DNA of 64,000 nucleotides. Source: Cyanobacteriota bacterium (lineage in GTDB: Bacteria; Cyanobacteriota; Cyanobacteriia; PCC-6307; Cyanobiaceae). The position numbers and the translations under genes were made by a program. The notes beneath the pieces were generated by a model. The model was not told the origin of the DNA, did no database searches, and saw only the letters and a program-made list of their open reading frames with translations. Where the stretch lies: the NCBI GenBank assembly GCA_026389315.1, contig JAPLIC010000035.1, forward strand, positions 1 through 64,000, written 5' to 3'. Of the stretch, positions 43,856-52,864 are shown in pieces; position 1 is the stretch's first letter; each line of letters starts with the position of its first letter.

Positions 43856-44791
43856 TCAGGAGCGCCTGGAGGGGCCCGAAAGCCATTGCTCCAGGCCTTC
43901 GCCGAGAAAGGACAGACCCAACACCAAGACAAACATCGCCAAACCGGGATAGAGGGCGGTCCACCAGACGCCGGTGGGGACGGCCGTGAGGGCCTGCTGC
44001 AGATCGCCCCCCCATTCGGGCACGGTCTCGGGCAACCCCAGCCCCAGAAAGCCCAGCCCGCCAAGCACCAGGACGGCATCGGCGGCATTGAGGGTGAGCA
44101 ACACCGGCACCGAGGTGATGACGTTGCGAAACAGATAGCGGCGCAGCACCCACCCCGGTCCGGCGCCGAGGGAGCGGGCCGCTTCCACAAACGGTTCGGC
44201 TTTGACCTGGGCGCTTTGGTTGCGCACCACCCGGAAGTACTGGGGCACGTAAACGACACAGAGGGCGGCGGCGGCGTTCAGGAGGCCTCGGCCCAGCAGA
44301 AAGGCCAGCACCACCGACAACAACAACACCGGCAAGGTGTAGAGGGTGTCCATCAACAGCACCAGGACCCGGTCCACGGCTCCGCCCAAGTAGCCACTGG
44401 CCATGCCGAGGGGGACACCAATCACCAGGGCCACCAGCAGGGCCACCACCACCACCTGCAGGGCGACGCCGCTGCCGGCGAGGGTGCGGGTGCAAACGTC
44501 TCTCCCGAGGCGATCGGTGCCGCACCAGTGGCTGGGGCTGGGCGGGGCATAGATGGGGTTGTCGAGGCCGGCATTGGGATCGTCCAGCCAGCCGAGGTGA
44601 AGCAGCACAGGCACGAGCAGGGCCACCAGGGCATAGATCAGCACGATGACCACACCCCAGCGCGTCATGCGGGCTGAAAGGCTGAATCCCTGGGCACCGG
44701 TTCCCTGGGCACCGGTTCCCTGGGCACCGGTTCCCTGGGCAACGGATCCGTGGGCAACGGATCCCTGGGCAGAGGAGGCGGGCCTCGGCAT
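43856..44791 (-). CDS. Dipeptide/oligopeptide-type ABC transporter permease (DppC/OppC family)
   Basis: HWCGTDRLGRDVCTRTLAGSGVALQVV ... VEAARSLGAGPGWVLRRYLFRNVITSVPVL; start at 44791 (MPRPASSAQGS...). Confidence 0.88.
   Translation of the reverse strand: MPRPASSAQGSVAHGSVAQGTGAQGTGAQGTGAQGFSLSARMTRWGVVIVLIYALVALLVPVLLHLGWLDDPNAGLDNPIYAPPSPSHWCGTDRLGRDVCTRTLAGSGVALQVVVVALLVALVIGVPLGMASGYLGGAVDRVLVLLMDTLYTLPVLLLSVVLAFLLGRGLLNAAAALCVVYVPQYFRVVRNQSAQVKAEPFVEAARSLGAGPGWVLRRYLFRNVITSVPVLLTLNAADAVLVLGGLGFLGLGLPETVPEWGGDLQQALTAVPTGVWWTALYPGLAMFVLVLGLSFLGEGLEQWLSGPSRRS
44688..44777 (-). repeat. 15-bp in-frame minisatellite (6 units) in the ABC permease N-terminus
   Basis: CCCTGGGCACCGGTT x3, CCCTGGGCAACGGAT, CCGTGGGCAACGGAT, CCCTGGGCAGAGGAG; encodes (GTGAQ/GSVAQ/H)n. 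Confidence 0.93.
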
Positions 44792-44887
44792 GGGGCAACA
44801 ACCAAGTTGGGCGAACCTAGGGCGGGCGGTTGTCGGCAAGCCGCCAGGAGACCGGACAGCCGAGGCCAAGGCGGTGGCGCTGCCTAT

Positions 44888-44939
44888 TGACGGTGACTGT
44901 TGGCGGTGACTGATGACGGTGACTGTTGGCGGTGGAGGT
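44888..44939 (+). repeat. 13-bp tandem repeat (4 units, alternating variants)
   Basis: TGACGGTGACTGT / TGGCGGTGACTGA / TGACGGTGACTGT / TGGCGGTGGAGGT. Confidence 0.85.
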
Positions 44940-45379
44940 GGTTTCAGGATTCTGGTGATTTCACTGCGCTACGAAGCCAAGCTTGGGTTCGTCTTAGGGG
45001 GTGGGTCGAACGGTTTTGGGAACTGATTTGAGCCCTTTCCAAGTCCCTTGAGGGGTGTTTCCCGAACCTTTGTGACAGAGGCTGAGCGACGCAGCTTGCA
45101 ATCGCGATATTCAAGTTTTGCGAGTTCCTTTGAGTTGTAAGGTTGCTCGCCCCCAACCACGTCCAAGAGCCTGGCCAAGGCTACCCATTTGTGGGTAGGC
45201 CAATCAAAAATTCCGTCCACCGCCAAGCCCAAAGTCTAAAATAAACGAATAAAATTGAGAGTTTACTTAATTTATTTTTCACAGAAATCGTGTGAATTTG
45301 GATAAATTCGTAAAGTTGCTTTGCCCTTCCCGCCGTGGTATCAATTAATACGTCAACAGGCCCTTGAGGGGCTCTTCCC

Positions 45380-45823
45380 ATGAACTCACCTCTCGTCAAA
45401 ACTCGTCTGCAACTCGAGCTGCTCCGCAGCCTTGGTCAGCGCAGGTCCGGCAACGTGCTCGCCAAGGGTTTCACCCTGGTGGAACTCATGATCGTTGTGG
45501 CCGTGGTCGGCATCCTCTCTGCCGTCGCCCTGCCCCGTTACCTGGCCGCCCGTGCCGCCGCCGGCGCTGGTTCTGCTATCGCTGAGCAAGTTGCTTTGGC
45601 TAAGGAATGTGGCACGTTCATCGCCTCCGGTGGTGTGGGCCAAAACCCCAACACATCTGTCTGTGTCATCTCCTCTGGAGCTTCCTACACTGCAAACTGG
45701 TCTGCGTTTGGCCAAACAGTTGCAGGGCTGAAATGCCTTGACCAAACCCATGCTGGTGCCAAGTCAGCCGTCATCACCGTCAACACGAATGGTGGTCTTT
45801 CCTGCGCTATGAACGCAACGTGA
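45380..45823 (+). CDS. Type IV pilin-like protein
   Basis: Prepilin peptidase motif KGFTLVELMIVVAVVGILSAVALPRYLAAR; four Cys in the mature region. Confidence 0.92.
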   Translation: MNSPLVKTRLQLELLRSLGQRRSGNVLAKGFTLVELMIVVAVVGILSAVALPRYLAARAAAGAGSAIAEQVALAKECGTFIASGGVGQNPNTSVCVISSGASYTANWSAFGQTVAGLKCLDQTHAGAKSAVITVNTNGGLSCAMNAT

Positions 45824-45891
45824 GTCAGGTTGGTGCTCTTCCCTGAACCAGGTCACAACGGTTTAGGTATTAGTCCAACTATTGACAAAGC

Positions 45892-45920
45892 AACCGGGGG
45901 CCCTAAACCTCCGGTTTTTT
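45892..45920 (+). terminator. Rho-independent terminator after the first pilin gene
   Basis: AACCGGGGGCCCTAAACCTCCGGTTTTTT. Confidence 0.8.
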
Positions 45921-46020
45921 ATTGAGACCCATTCGCGAAAGCTGAAATTTGGCAAACTCACGTACCTAGTGAAATCATGCGCTAGAGTCGAAAGATTGGT
46001 TTCAACATGGTTTTTCCCAA

Positions 46021-46455
46021 ATGCAAACCAAACTGCAGTTGGAATTTCTGGGCAGTTTCAAGCGATCTCGACCTAGCGCCAGCGGCTTTACCTTGGTAGA
46101 GCTGATGATTGTTGTTGGCGTCGTTGGTCTGCTTTCTGCCGTCGCGCTTCCACGTTATTTGCAGGCCAGGAACGCAGCTATGGCCGGGGCCTACATTGGC
46201 GGGGAAGTGGGGCTGGCCAAAGAGTGTGCCGCCTGGGCTTTCTCTGGTGGGATTGGTCAGCAACCGGGGACTCGCTGCAAACTCGGCGAAGATTCCTTGT
46301 ACGGAGGCTGCTGGGGAGGAGGCGTTACCCCTTTTCCGGTGAACAGTGGTCTCAAATGTCTAGATGCGACCCAAGGGGGCGGATCAGGCATCGCAATCAC
46401 CGTCTCCCCTTCATCGGGTAAGTTAACGTGCTCATTCACAGGTGCCACCTCTTAA
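46021..46455 (+). CDS. Type IV pilin-like protein (paralogue of 45380-45823)
   Basis: SGFTLVELMIVVGVVGLLSAVALPRYLQARNAAMAGAYIGGEVGLAKECAAW. Confidence 0.92.
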   Translation: MQTKLQLEFLGSFKRSRPSASGFTLVELMIVVGVVGLLSAVALPRYLQARNAAMAGAYIGGEVGLAKECAAWAFSGGIGQQPGTRCKLGEDSLYGGCWGGGVTPFPVNSGLKCLDATQGGGSGIAITVSPSSGKLTCSFTGATS

Positions 46456-46464
46456 GGGCAGGAT

Positions 46465-48822
46465 TCATACCTGTTTTGCCTTGATCACCATGGCGATCAG
46501 GGCTCCCTGCAGGTGCTGGGCTAAGTCCAAACCATCAAACAGACTGCTGTTCTGGGCTTGACGTTGGCGTTCCTGTTTCCCGGCCCGCAAAGCAGGCAAG
46601 TCAGAACAGAGTTCTGCCACGATTCCAGCAAACTCATCCGGGGTACGGGCCACCCACTCCGGCCGACCCACACCCTGCACCAAAGAGGTGCTCATCCGAG
46701 CTGCCGTACAGCCTCCCTTGATGGCCACCAAAGGGGCCCCCATCGCCAATGCTTCAAAGCCGGTGGTGGCGCTGCTCCAGGGGGTCGTATCCAAGGCCAC
46801 GTCAAGAATGTTGTAACAATCGACATGGTCGTTCCATTCCCCCAGCAACGGTAAGAACCGCAGTCGCTGCGGATCGACATCGTGCTCCTTGGCCAGCACG
46901 TCGGCGATCCGCTCACAAACATTCGGATCCACGATGCATCGGTCTTTGATGACCAACAGGCTGTCCGGTACCTTCTTCAGGGCGGGCCCCCAAAAGCTGA
47001 GGGTTTCGGCTCGAATCTTGCCCACTTGACTGAAAGCCCCCAGCACCGGCAAGTCGGTCGCAGCCAGCTGATCTGCTGCCGGGAAGACCTGATGCTTGGG
47101 ATAGGCCAGCCAGGGTCGGGGGAGCTGCCAAAGCTGTTCGCTGAATTGATCCTGAAAGGCGGGATCGGCGGTTATCAAATCACCAATAAAATAATCCATC
47201 CCGGGCAATGCGGTGGTAGCGTGATAACCGATGTAGTGACATTGCACCGGTGCACAACGCTGGGCCAGCAGCCTGATGCCACCATGTCTGGTATATCCAG
47301 ATGTTTCTAAAATTAGATCGTAATCACGACTCCGCAGCAGGTCGCGGGCCTGGGGGTCGCTTAAACCTTCAAGGCTTAAGGCACCATCAGCTAAGGCGAT
47401 CAATTCTTCACTGCGCGATTCGTAGCGCCGCCGCATCGACAGCAGTTCTACATGCAGTTTGTCATGGTCGTAGTGCTCTAGAAAAGCAGCAAGGAACCCG
47501 CCCACCACGTGACCGCCTAAATCGCCGCTGAGGATGCCAATGCGGACCTTGCCACGGCGACGGGCATCGGCGCTGTCAACCAGGGTGCCGATGCCGGGCG
47601 TGGTTGGATCGAAAACCAAGCTGTCGCTGTTTGAGGGGTCGCTCTCGGGGGCAAACACCCGAGTCCACTCCGGCCAAAAGCGTTGGCCCAGCTCCAGGGC
47701 CGCCGCAGCCCATCGCTCTGACGCCACCGAATACAAAAACATCTGGGAGCTGAACAGGGCCAGATCCAGGGGTTTTTCAGCGAGAAGCTCGTCAAGGGCG
47801 ATCCGGGCTGCTTCCAGATCACCTCGGGTTCTTAAGGTATTGGATAAATTAAATTTAATGGCCAAATTAGTGGAGTCCAGTTCCTGCGCTTTTTTGAAGC
47901 TTGCCAGGGCTTGGTCCAATTGGCCGATGTCTGAGTGGCATTCCCCTTTGACATTTAAAATATCAGCGCGTTCTGGCATTTTCACCAAGGCGCGATCCAG
48001 CATTTCGATGGCTTGACCTTGATCCCCCAGGGTGTGCAGGGCTAATCCATTGCAGGCCAGGGTGTCGCCGTTGTCGGGGTCAAGGGCCAGCGCCTGCAAA
48101 AACAGAACCAGGGATTCATCGGCTTGGCCTAGGTTCAGTAATATCAAACCAAGGCCAATCAAGGATTGAGCATCGGCAGCGTTGAGATTCAGGGCAGTGC
48201 GATAACTCTCGACGGCCTCTGGGATACGAAGTTGGTGCCCGAGATTGACAGCAAGTTTGCGGTGCAGCGAGCCATTGTCGGATTCGGCGGCGATCAGCCG
48301 CCGGTAACCAGCTTCGGCCAGCTTCAGGTCTGCCGCCGATTTCAAATCCGTGAGTTGATCCAGGCTCTGCCAATGGTCTGGATCCAGTTCCAGGGCAGTG
48401 GCCAAGGCCATCCTGGCCTCGCTGGTTCGGCCGGCCTTGGCCAGCACCACCGCCAGGCCGTGGTGGGCTGCCACCAGGTCGGCCTCTTGAAGCAGCACCT
48501 GGCGAATCAGCGCTTCGGCGCTGTCGGAATCATCGTTTTCGTGGTATGCGGTGGCCAGGTTCAGCAGGAGATGGGCATCGTTGGGGTCCAGCTCCCGGGC
48601 GCGGTGGAAAAGCGTTAAGCGCTCATCCTTATCACCGCGAGCACCGACGATCACCCCCAGATTCATCCAGGCTTTGGCTAGGGAGCAGCCTGAGTCGACC
48701 AGCTGGCGCAGCAGCTGTTCGGCTTGTTCAAGCTCGCCTTGGCTGACCAGCTCTGAGGCCCTCAGAACGATCTCGCTGTCGCTGGCGGGATGCAATGGGG
48801 CAGTAGGGGCCGAGGAGTTCAT
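46465..48822 (-). CDS. TPR-repeat plus SPINDLY/OGT-type glycosyltransferase (GT41-like)
   Basis: Multiple TPRs (AWMNLGVIVGARGDKDERLTLFHRARELDPNDAHLLLNLATAYHEN); C-term LLAQRCAPVQCHYIGYHATTALPGMDYFIGDLITADPAFQDQFSEQLWQLPRPWLAY. Confidence 0.88.
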   Translation of the reverse strand: MNSSAPTAPLHPASDSEIVLRASELVSQGELEQAEQLLRQLVDSGCSLAKAWMNLGVIVGARGDKDERLTLFHRARELDPNDAHLLLNLATAYHENDDSDSAEALIRQVLLQEADLVAAHHGLAVVLAKAGRTSEARMALATALELDPDHWQSLDQLTDLKSAADLKLAEAGYRRLIAAESDNGSLHRKLAVNLGHQLRIPEAVESYRTALNLNAADAQSLIGLGLILLNLGQADESLVLFLQALALDPDNGDTLACNGLALHTLGDQGQAIEMLDRALVKMPERADILNVKGECHSDIGQLDQALASFKKAQELDSTNLAIKFNLSNTLRTRGDLEAARIALDELLAEKPLDLALFSSQMFLYSVASERWAAAALELGQRFWPEWTRVFAPESDPSNSDSLVFDPTTPGIGTLVDSADARRRGKVRIGILSGDLGGHVVGGFLAAFLEHYDHDKLHVELLSMRRRYESRSEELIALADGALSLEGLSDPQARDLLRSRDYDLILETSGYTRHGGIRLLAQRCAPVQCHYIGYHATTALPGMDYFIGDLITADPAFQDQFSEQLWQLPRPWLAYPKHQVFPAADQLAATDLPVLGAFSQVGKIRAETLSFWGPALKKVPDSLLVIKDRCIVDPNVCERIADVLAKEHDVDPQRLRFLPLLGEWNDHVDCYNILDVALDTTPWSSATTGFEALAMGAPLVAIKGGCTAARMSTSLVQGVGRPEWVARTPDEFAGIVAELCSDLPALRAGKQERQRQAQNSSLFDGLDLAQHLQGALIAMVIKAKQV

Positions 48823-48838
48823 CGCGGCAAGATTGATA

Positions 48839-49516
48839 TCAGGGAGTGGGGCTGCGTTGGACATGCACCCGGAAGGGTTGGTCCCCGGCGAAGGTGATGT
48901 CGGTGCCATCTTTCTCGGTGCCAGCTTTCATCGTGATGGTGAGCTGGGCGTCTTGGACGGGGGATACTGTGGAAGGCTCGACCTGAAAAGATGTGTCGGC
49001 TGGCAGGCGATCGAGGACAACAGTCTGGATTTGGGGCGACATATCATCGGGGAATGGGCCACAACGAATCAGGAGTTTGGGACCGCGGTAGAGCGCTTCC
49101 TCGTCAACCGCACGGTCACGGACACCATAAATGATGGGGGTCAAAGCCGGATTGCTTGAGTTGAGCACCAGGACAGGATTGGTTTTGACGTCTTTGCAGG
49201 AATGTACAAGGGGCAGGGTCGCCGATAGTGTGCCATCAAAATCGGCCACTTCGTTCTGGATAAAGGTGACCGCCCTGCCCCACTGTTCCTGGGCCTCTTG
49301 AAGCGAATTACTGCGTCGTCCCACTTGCACATCCGAAATCAAGGTGAGGGCCCCAAGACCAGCGAGAACCACCGCCGTCAATCCGGCCACGATCATCAGC
49401 TCCACCAGGCTGAAGCCGCTGGTCCGAGCCATCCTGTGGCTTGGTACGTGGGTTGTGCGTCGCCATGCTGGTGGTATTCGTCTAGTATTGATTGCATGAA
49501 AGGCTTGGGCCGTCAT
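48839..49516 (-). CDS. Minor pilin, PilW-like (cluster B)
   Basis: SGFSLVELMIVAGLTAVVLAGLGALTL prepilin motif; YRGPKLLIRCGP shared with the cluster A paralogue. Confidence 0.8.
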   Translation of the reverse strand: MTAQAFHAINTRRIPPAWRRTTHVPSHRMARTSGFSLVELMIVAGLTAVVLAGLGALTLISDVQVGRRSNSLQEAQEQWGRAVTFIQNEVADFDGTLSATLPLVHSCKDVKTNPVLVLNSSNPALTPIIYGVRDRAVDEEALYRGPKLLIRCGPFPDDMSPQIQTVVLDRLPADTSFQVEPSTVSPVQDAQLTITMKAGTEKDGTDITFAGDQPFRVHVQRSPTP

Positions 49517-50034
49517 TAAAGCGAGCCTCCTGAGCTAGCAAGACTACATTTGGTTTCACCAAGAGGTCTCCATCCAAGATGAGTCTGGGCTAACAATGGG
49601 GTGACGACAACACACCAGTGGCCTTGGTCGGCCACCGCGGTTGAGGTGAGTAGCAGGGTCATCTGGGTTTCAACCGAACCCTTGAGTGTGAAGCAAAGTT
49701 TAGGGGTGACACCGGTTTCAGTTGTTACCTGAAGTCCTGTGACTCCTGAGACCATGCCCTGATTGATTGGGCTTGAGGAATCCGCTGGGTCTAGGGAAAC
49801 ACAGTTATCAGGTGATGTGAGCCTTTGGGCCGCAACTTTGACCCGTTTTTCCTGGATCATGCCAATCACCTCTAGGGCTGCACTACGAAGGCGGCGTTGT
49901 TCGTAGAATCCGAACATGGAATTAAAGGCCACGGAAGCCAATATCCCTGAAATAGATACAGTGACCAAGAGTTCAACCAATGTGAAACCCGTTGTAACGC
50001 GATGGCTGGCAACGCGGCTTGAATTGATAATCAT
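49516..50034 (-). CDS. Minor pilin, FimT/GspH-like (cluster B)
   Basis: TGFTLVELLVTVSISGILASVAFNSM; TAATG coupling to the next gene. Confidence 0.82.
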   Translation of the reverse strand: MIINSSRVASHRVTTGFTLVELLVTVSISGILASVAFNSMFGFYEQRRLRSAALEVIGMIQEKRVKVAAQRLTSPDNCVSLDPADSSSPINQGMVSGVTGLQVTTETGVTPKLCFTLKGSVETQMTLLLTSTAVADQGHWCVVVTPLLAQTHLGWRPLGETKCSLASSGGSL

Positions 50035-50723
50035 GGATCACACCAACCCGCAGCTGGTAAGTAGACAGTGCTGGATCTTTTAAAAATTGTACCTGATTTA
50101 CTGAGTGTATAGGTGATTGTCAAGGTACCTGGTGGGTCGTCATTAGGTTGTATTTTTCTTTCCAACATGTAACCAGAGGCTGATTTTGGAACATCAAACG
50201 TTGTAGTTGAAGCGCCATTTGGTATGTCAAAGGGCGGTTTTTTTATTGCATCAAAGTCCGTTTTTAACTTGGCAGCATCTTTCTGGAAAGCGTTTGCCAA
50301 TGCAGCAGATGTGGAGCAGCCAGGATGTTTTTCGTATTGAATAGTTGCATCTTGAGTGTAACTTGTTTGGGTGACTTCTGGTGGCAGCGTCCCATTATCA
50401 TAGGGTCCTTTTTCCAGTTTCCAAAGCACAGCGTACTGCCGAAACCAAGCCAAATCATTGCTGATGGCAACTTCTATCGCACTGGTGGCTGCAGCGCGAC
50501 GATTCAGGCCGCTATCGTAGAGTTTACTCATTATTTGGGCTGCGGAACTCGCGGCCATAAGTGCCAAGGCTGTGGCCAAAAGCAGTTCAATCAGGGAAGA
50601 ACCCATCGCCTTACTTTGGCTGGAAGCGATATTGCATATTTGAGTTTTTGGATATGTTTTCATCAGGCAATTATTGCAAGTAAATTCGAGCCATTTAGCA
50701 AGAGCTTTTTTCATATGTTTCAC
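50031..50723 (-). CDS. Minor pilin, PilV/W-like (cluster B)
   Basis: MGSSLIELLLATALALMAASSAAQIM, variant prepilin motif; position in operon. Confidence 0.72.
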   Translation of the reverse strand: MKHMKKALAKWLEFTCNNCLMKTYPKTQICNIASSQSKAMGSSLIELLLATALALMAASSAAQIMSKLYDSGLNRRAAATSAIEVAISNDLAWFRQYAVLWKLEKGPYDNGTLPPEVTQTSYTQDATIQYEKHPGCSTSAALANAFQKDAAKLKTDFDAIKKPPFDIPNGASTTTFDVPKSASGYMLERKIQPNDDPPGTLTITYTLSKSGTIFKRSSTVYLPAAGWCDP

Positions 50724-51244
50724 TTTATAGCCCTTACTCTCAATCTATTGATGCTGGTGCCTAGTGGATCGCAAACACTAAGCGTACGAGTGATCTGTCG
50801 CCTATAGGTAGTGGAGTCAACGAGAAGTTTGGCCTCAACGGTTACAGAGAGATCGGCGTTACCAATGCTAGTACAAGGCGGTATTGGGGAAACTGGGGAT
50901 AGTGAATTATAGGTAATTGTATAGGTAGCAACACCCGGTTCTCCATCAATAGGTCGATCCAACAAACTATTAGATAAAGGGGTATTTGAAGTATCATATT
51001 GTTTATTTACCAGCGCCATCATTTGATTGAATCCATACTCTGCAGCCATGCGGGCTGCCTGGGCCCTCGATTCCTGGGAGGAGGCAACTGCCGCACTGTT
51101 GCTGCGTGTGACCAGGCTCAGGGCCGTCATGATCAGCAGCATGGCCGCCGGCAGTACAAGGATCAGCACAAAACCAGACGCAACAGACACCACTGGCTGG
51201 GGCCTGCGTCTGCGGGCGATTGGGTTTGGATAGGTTCCGCTCAT
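50720..51244 (-). CDS. PilX-like pilus assembly protein (cluster B)
   Basis: ASGFVLILVLPAAMLLIMTALSLVTRSNSAAVASSQESRAQAARMAAEYGFNQMM. Confidence 0.68.
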   Translation of the reverse strand: MSGTYPNPIARRRRPQPVVSVASGFVLILVLPAAMLLIMTALSLVTRSNSAAVASSQESRAQAARMAAEYGFNQMMALVNKQYDTSNTPLSNSLLDRPIDGEPGVATYTITYNSLSPVSPIPPCTSIGNADLSVTVEAKLLVDSTTYRRQITRTLSVCDPLGTSINRLRVRAIK

Positions 51245-51338
51245 GTCAGCTTGCTACTTCCCTGATCCTTACCATAACCCCTAAACAGGCAGGACCCAAG
51301 CCCCCTCCCGCTGCCCCCTGGCTGGTTGGTTAGCCTGG

Positions 51339-51920
51339 CTAGGGGGAATTAGGTTTTACTTTGCGCATGGCTGTCAGAGTCTCGTTCTCTAGAACTACGG
51401 GGCCACTGGGGCCCGAAAACTGTTGGATAAGGCGCAACTGAAGCCTGGTGCCGTCAAGGTTTTGGGCCCTAAACCCTTGGCTTTGCAGTCCGTCAATCAG
51501 GACGCGGTTTTGAAATTCGCCCAGACTGGCTTCCCCGGTCAACGAGAAGGCAGGACCGCAGCGCATCAGCACCTCGCCGCGCCAAATCGAACTGGGGGGG
51601 CTCCCCTGGCTGTAAACGATGGTTCCGGCTTCTGTTTGCAATTCCAGCACCGATCGCCTGCCACCCAGGCCGCAGGGACCCGTTGCGGCGCCCCCAAGGC
51701 CGATGGCTTCGGATCGCAGCACATCCGAGCGAATCAAAGCGAGGGTCCGGTCCTGGAAACGCCTCTCGCGCATCACCCGCATCGCCAAATCAGCGCTGCG
51801 CTGCAGGCCTACCTGCATCTGGGCGATGCCGCCACCAAGGATCAGGGCCAAGCCGAGGGCCAGCAGCAGTTCCACAAGGGTGAAGCCCATGGCGCTGGGC
51901 GGCCTGGATCGGGTGGGCAT
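51339..51920 (-). CDS. Minor pilin, PilW-like (cluster A)
   Basis: MGFTLVELLLALGLALILGGGIAQMQVGL; WRGEVLMRCGP. Confidence 0.8.
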   Translation of the reverse strand: MPTRSRPPSAMGFTLVELLLALGLALILGGGIAQMQVGLQRSADLAMRVMRERRFQDRTLALIRSDVLRSEAIGLGGAATGPCGLGGRRSVLELQTEAGTIVYSQGSPPSSIWRGEVLMRCGPAFSLTGEASLGEFQNRVLIDGLQSQGFRAQNLDGTRLQLRLIQQFSGPSGPVVLENETLTAMRKVKPNSP

Positions 51921-51929
51921 GGGTCCCCC

Positions 51930-52436
51930 TTAAAGGCTGAGGTCCCTTTGGCAGGACCCGGAGGCCATGCGCCCGACCCGCGTCACCCCCAGGGGCAGGG
52001 ACACCACCACACAGCGTTCCAGTTCGGTGCCCTCCGAGCGCAACACCACAGTGCCCCCATCCAGCACCAAGCCATTGCTGGTGAAGCGCACGGTGGTCGG
52101 CAAGTTGTGTTCCAGTTGCACCTGCGAGGCCTCGATGCCCTCAACGAGGGGTACGTTGACCCCGGGACAGGGGTCCAAGGAGCTGGAGGCTGGGGCCTGC
52201 CAACCCTTTTCGCCAAGCTGCAGGCCGCAGGGTTGGCCAGTGCGCAGCGCCGCGCTGCGGCCTTCTTCCAGGCCCAGAAGGACGCGGCGGCTGGCCGCTT
52301 CGACGCGAAGCCTGGCCAAGCCGGCGCTGCCAGAGGCCATGGCCAGGCCGGCCAGCAGCATCAGCACGGCCAGGGTCACGAGCAGCTCCACCAGGGTGAA
52401 GCCGCTGGAGTGGTTTGGTGATTTGGCCATGCTCAT
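51930..52436 (-). CDS. Minor pilin, FimT/GspH-like (cluster A)
   Basis: SGFTLVELLVTLAVLMLLAGLAMASGSAGLARLRVEAASRRVLLGLEEGRSAALRTG. Confidence 0.82.
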   Translation of the reverse strand: MSMAKSPNHSSGFTLVELLVTLAVLMLLAGLAMASGSAGLARLRVEAASRRVLLGLEEGRSAALRTGQPCGLQLGEKGWQAPASSSLDPCPGVNVPLVEGIEASQVQLEHNLPTTVRFTSNGLVLDGGTVVLRSEGTELERCVVVSLPLGVTRVGRMASGSCQRDLSL

Positions 52437-52864
52437 GCTCCCTCACAGAGGCGCAGGGCCGCTGGTTTGACCAGTTGCTGGCGCCGGGCCAGGGGCTCGT
52501 TTCGATCGCGAAGCGACACCAGCAGGCCCTCCTCCGCGGTCAGCAGGGTCAGTTCGCGATCCACCCCAGCACTTTGCGGCGTCCGCTGAAGCTCGTTCAA
52601 CAGCTGCTCACTGGCAACGCGACACGATGGGGCAAGCGGTCCCAGTTGCGCCAGTTGTTGCCATTGGTCTTGGAGGAGGATCAGCTCGCCATCAATACGG
52701 TTCAAGGCCAGCTGCCTGCGCTGGGCGCTGTTGATTTCCGCCATGGAGATCGACCAGATTTGCAAAGAGGCCGAGGAGGCGCCCATCAAGATGACGGCGG
52801 CCAGCGTCGCTTCTGCCAACGTCATGATGGCGCCCCCAGCAGGCCCTGCTCCTGAATCGACCAT
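52433..52864 (-). CDS. Minor pilin, PilV-like (cluster A)
   Basis: GGAIMTLAEATLAAVILMGASSASLQIWSISMAEI, degenerate prepilin N-terminus; overlaps both neighbours. Confidence 0.68.
   Translation of the reverse strand: MVDSGAGPAGGAIMTLAEATLAAVILMGASSASLQIWSISMAEINSAQRRQLALNRIDGELILLQDQWQQLAQLGPLAPSCRVASEQLLNELQRTPQSAGVDRELTLLTAEEGLLVSLRDRNEPLARRQQLVKPAALRLCEGA

Noticed and set aside
51423-52421. 332-aa plus-strand ORF opposite the minor pilin genes
   Set aside because: Antisense to two ORFs with clear prepilin motifs; no domain.
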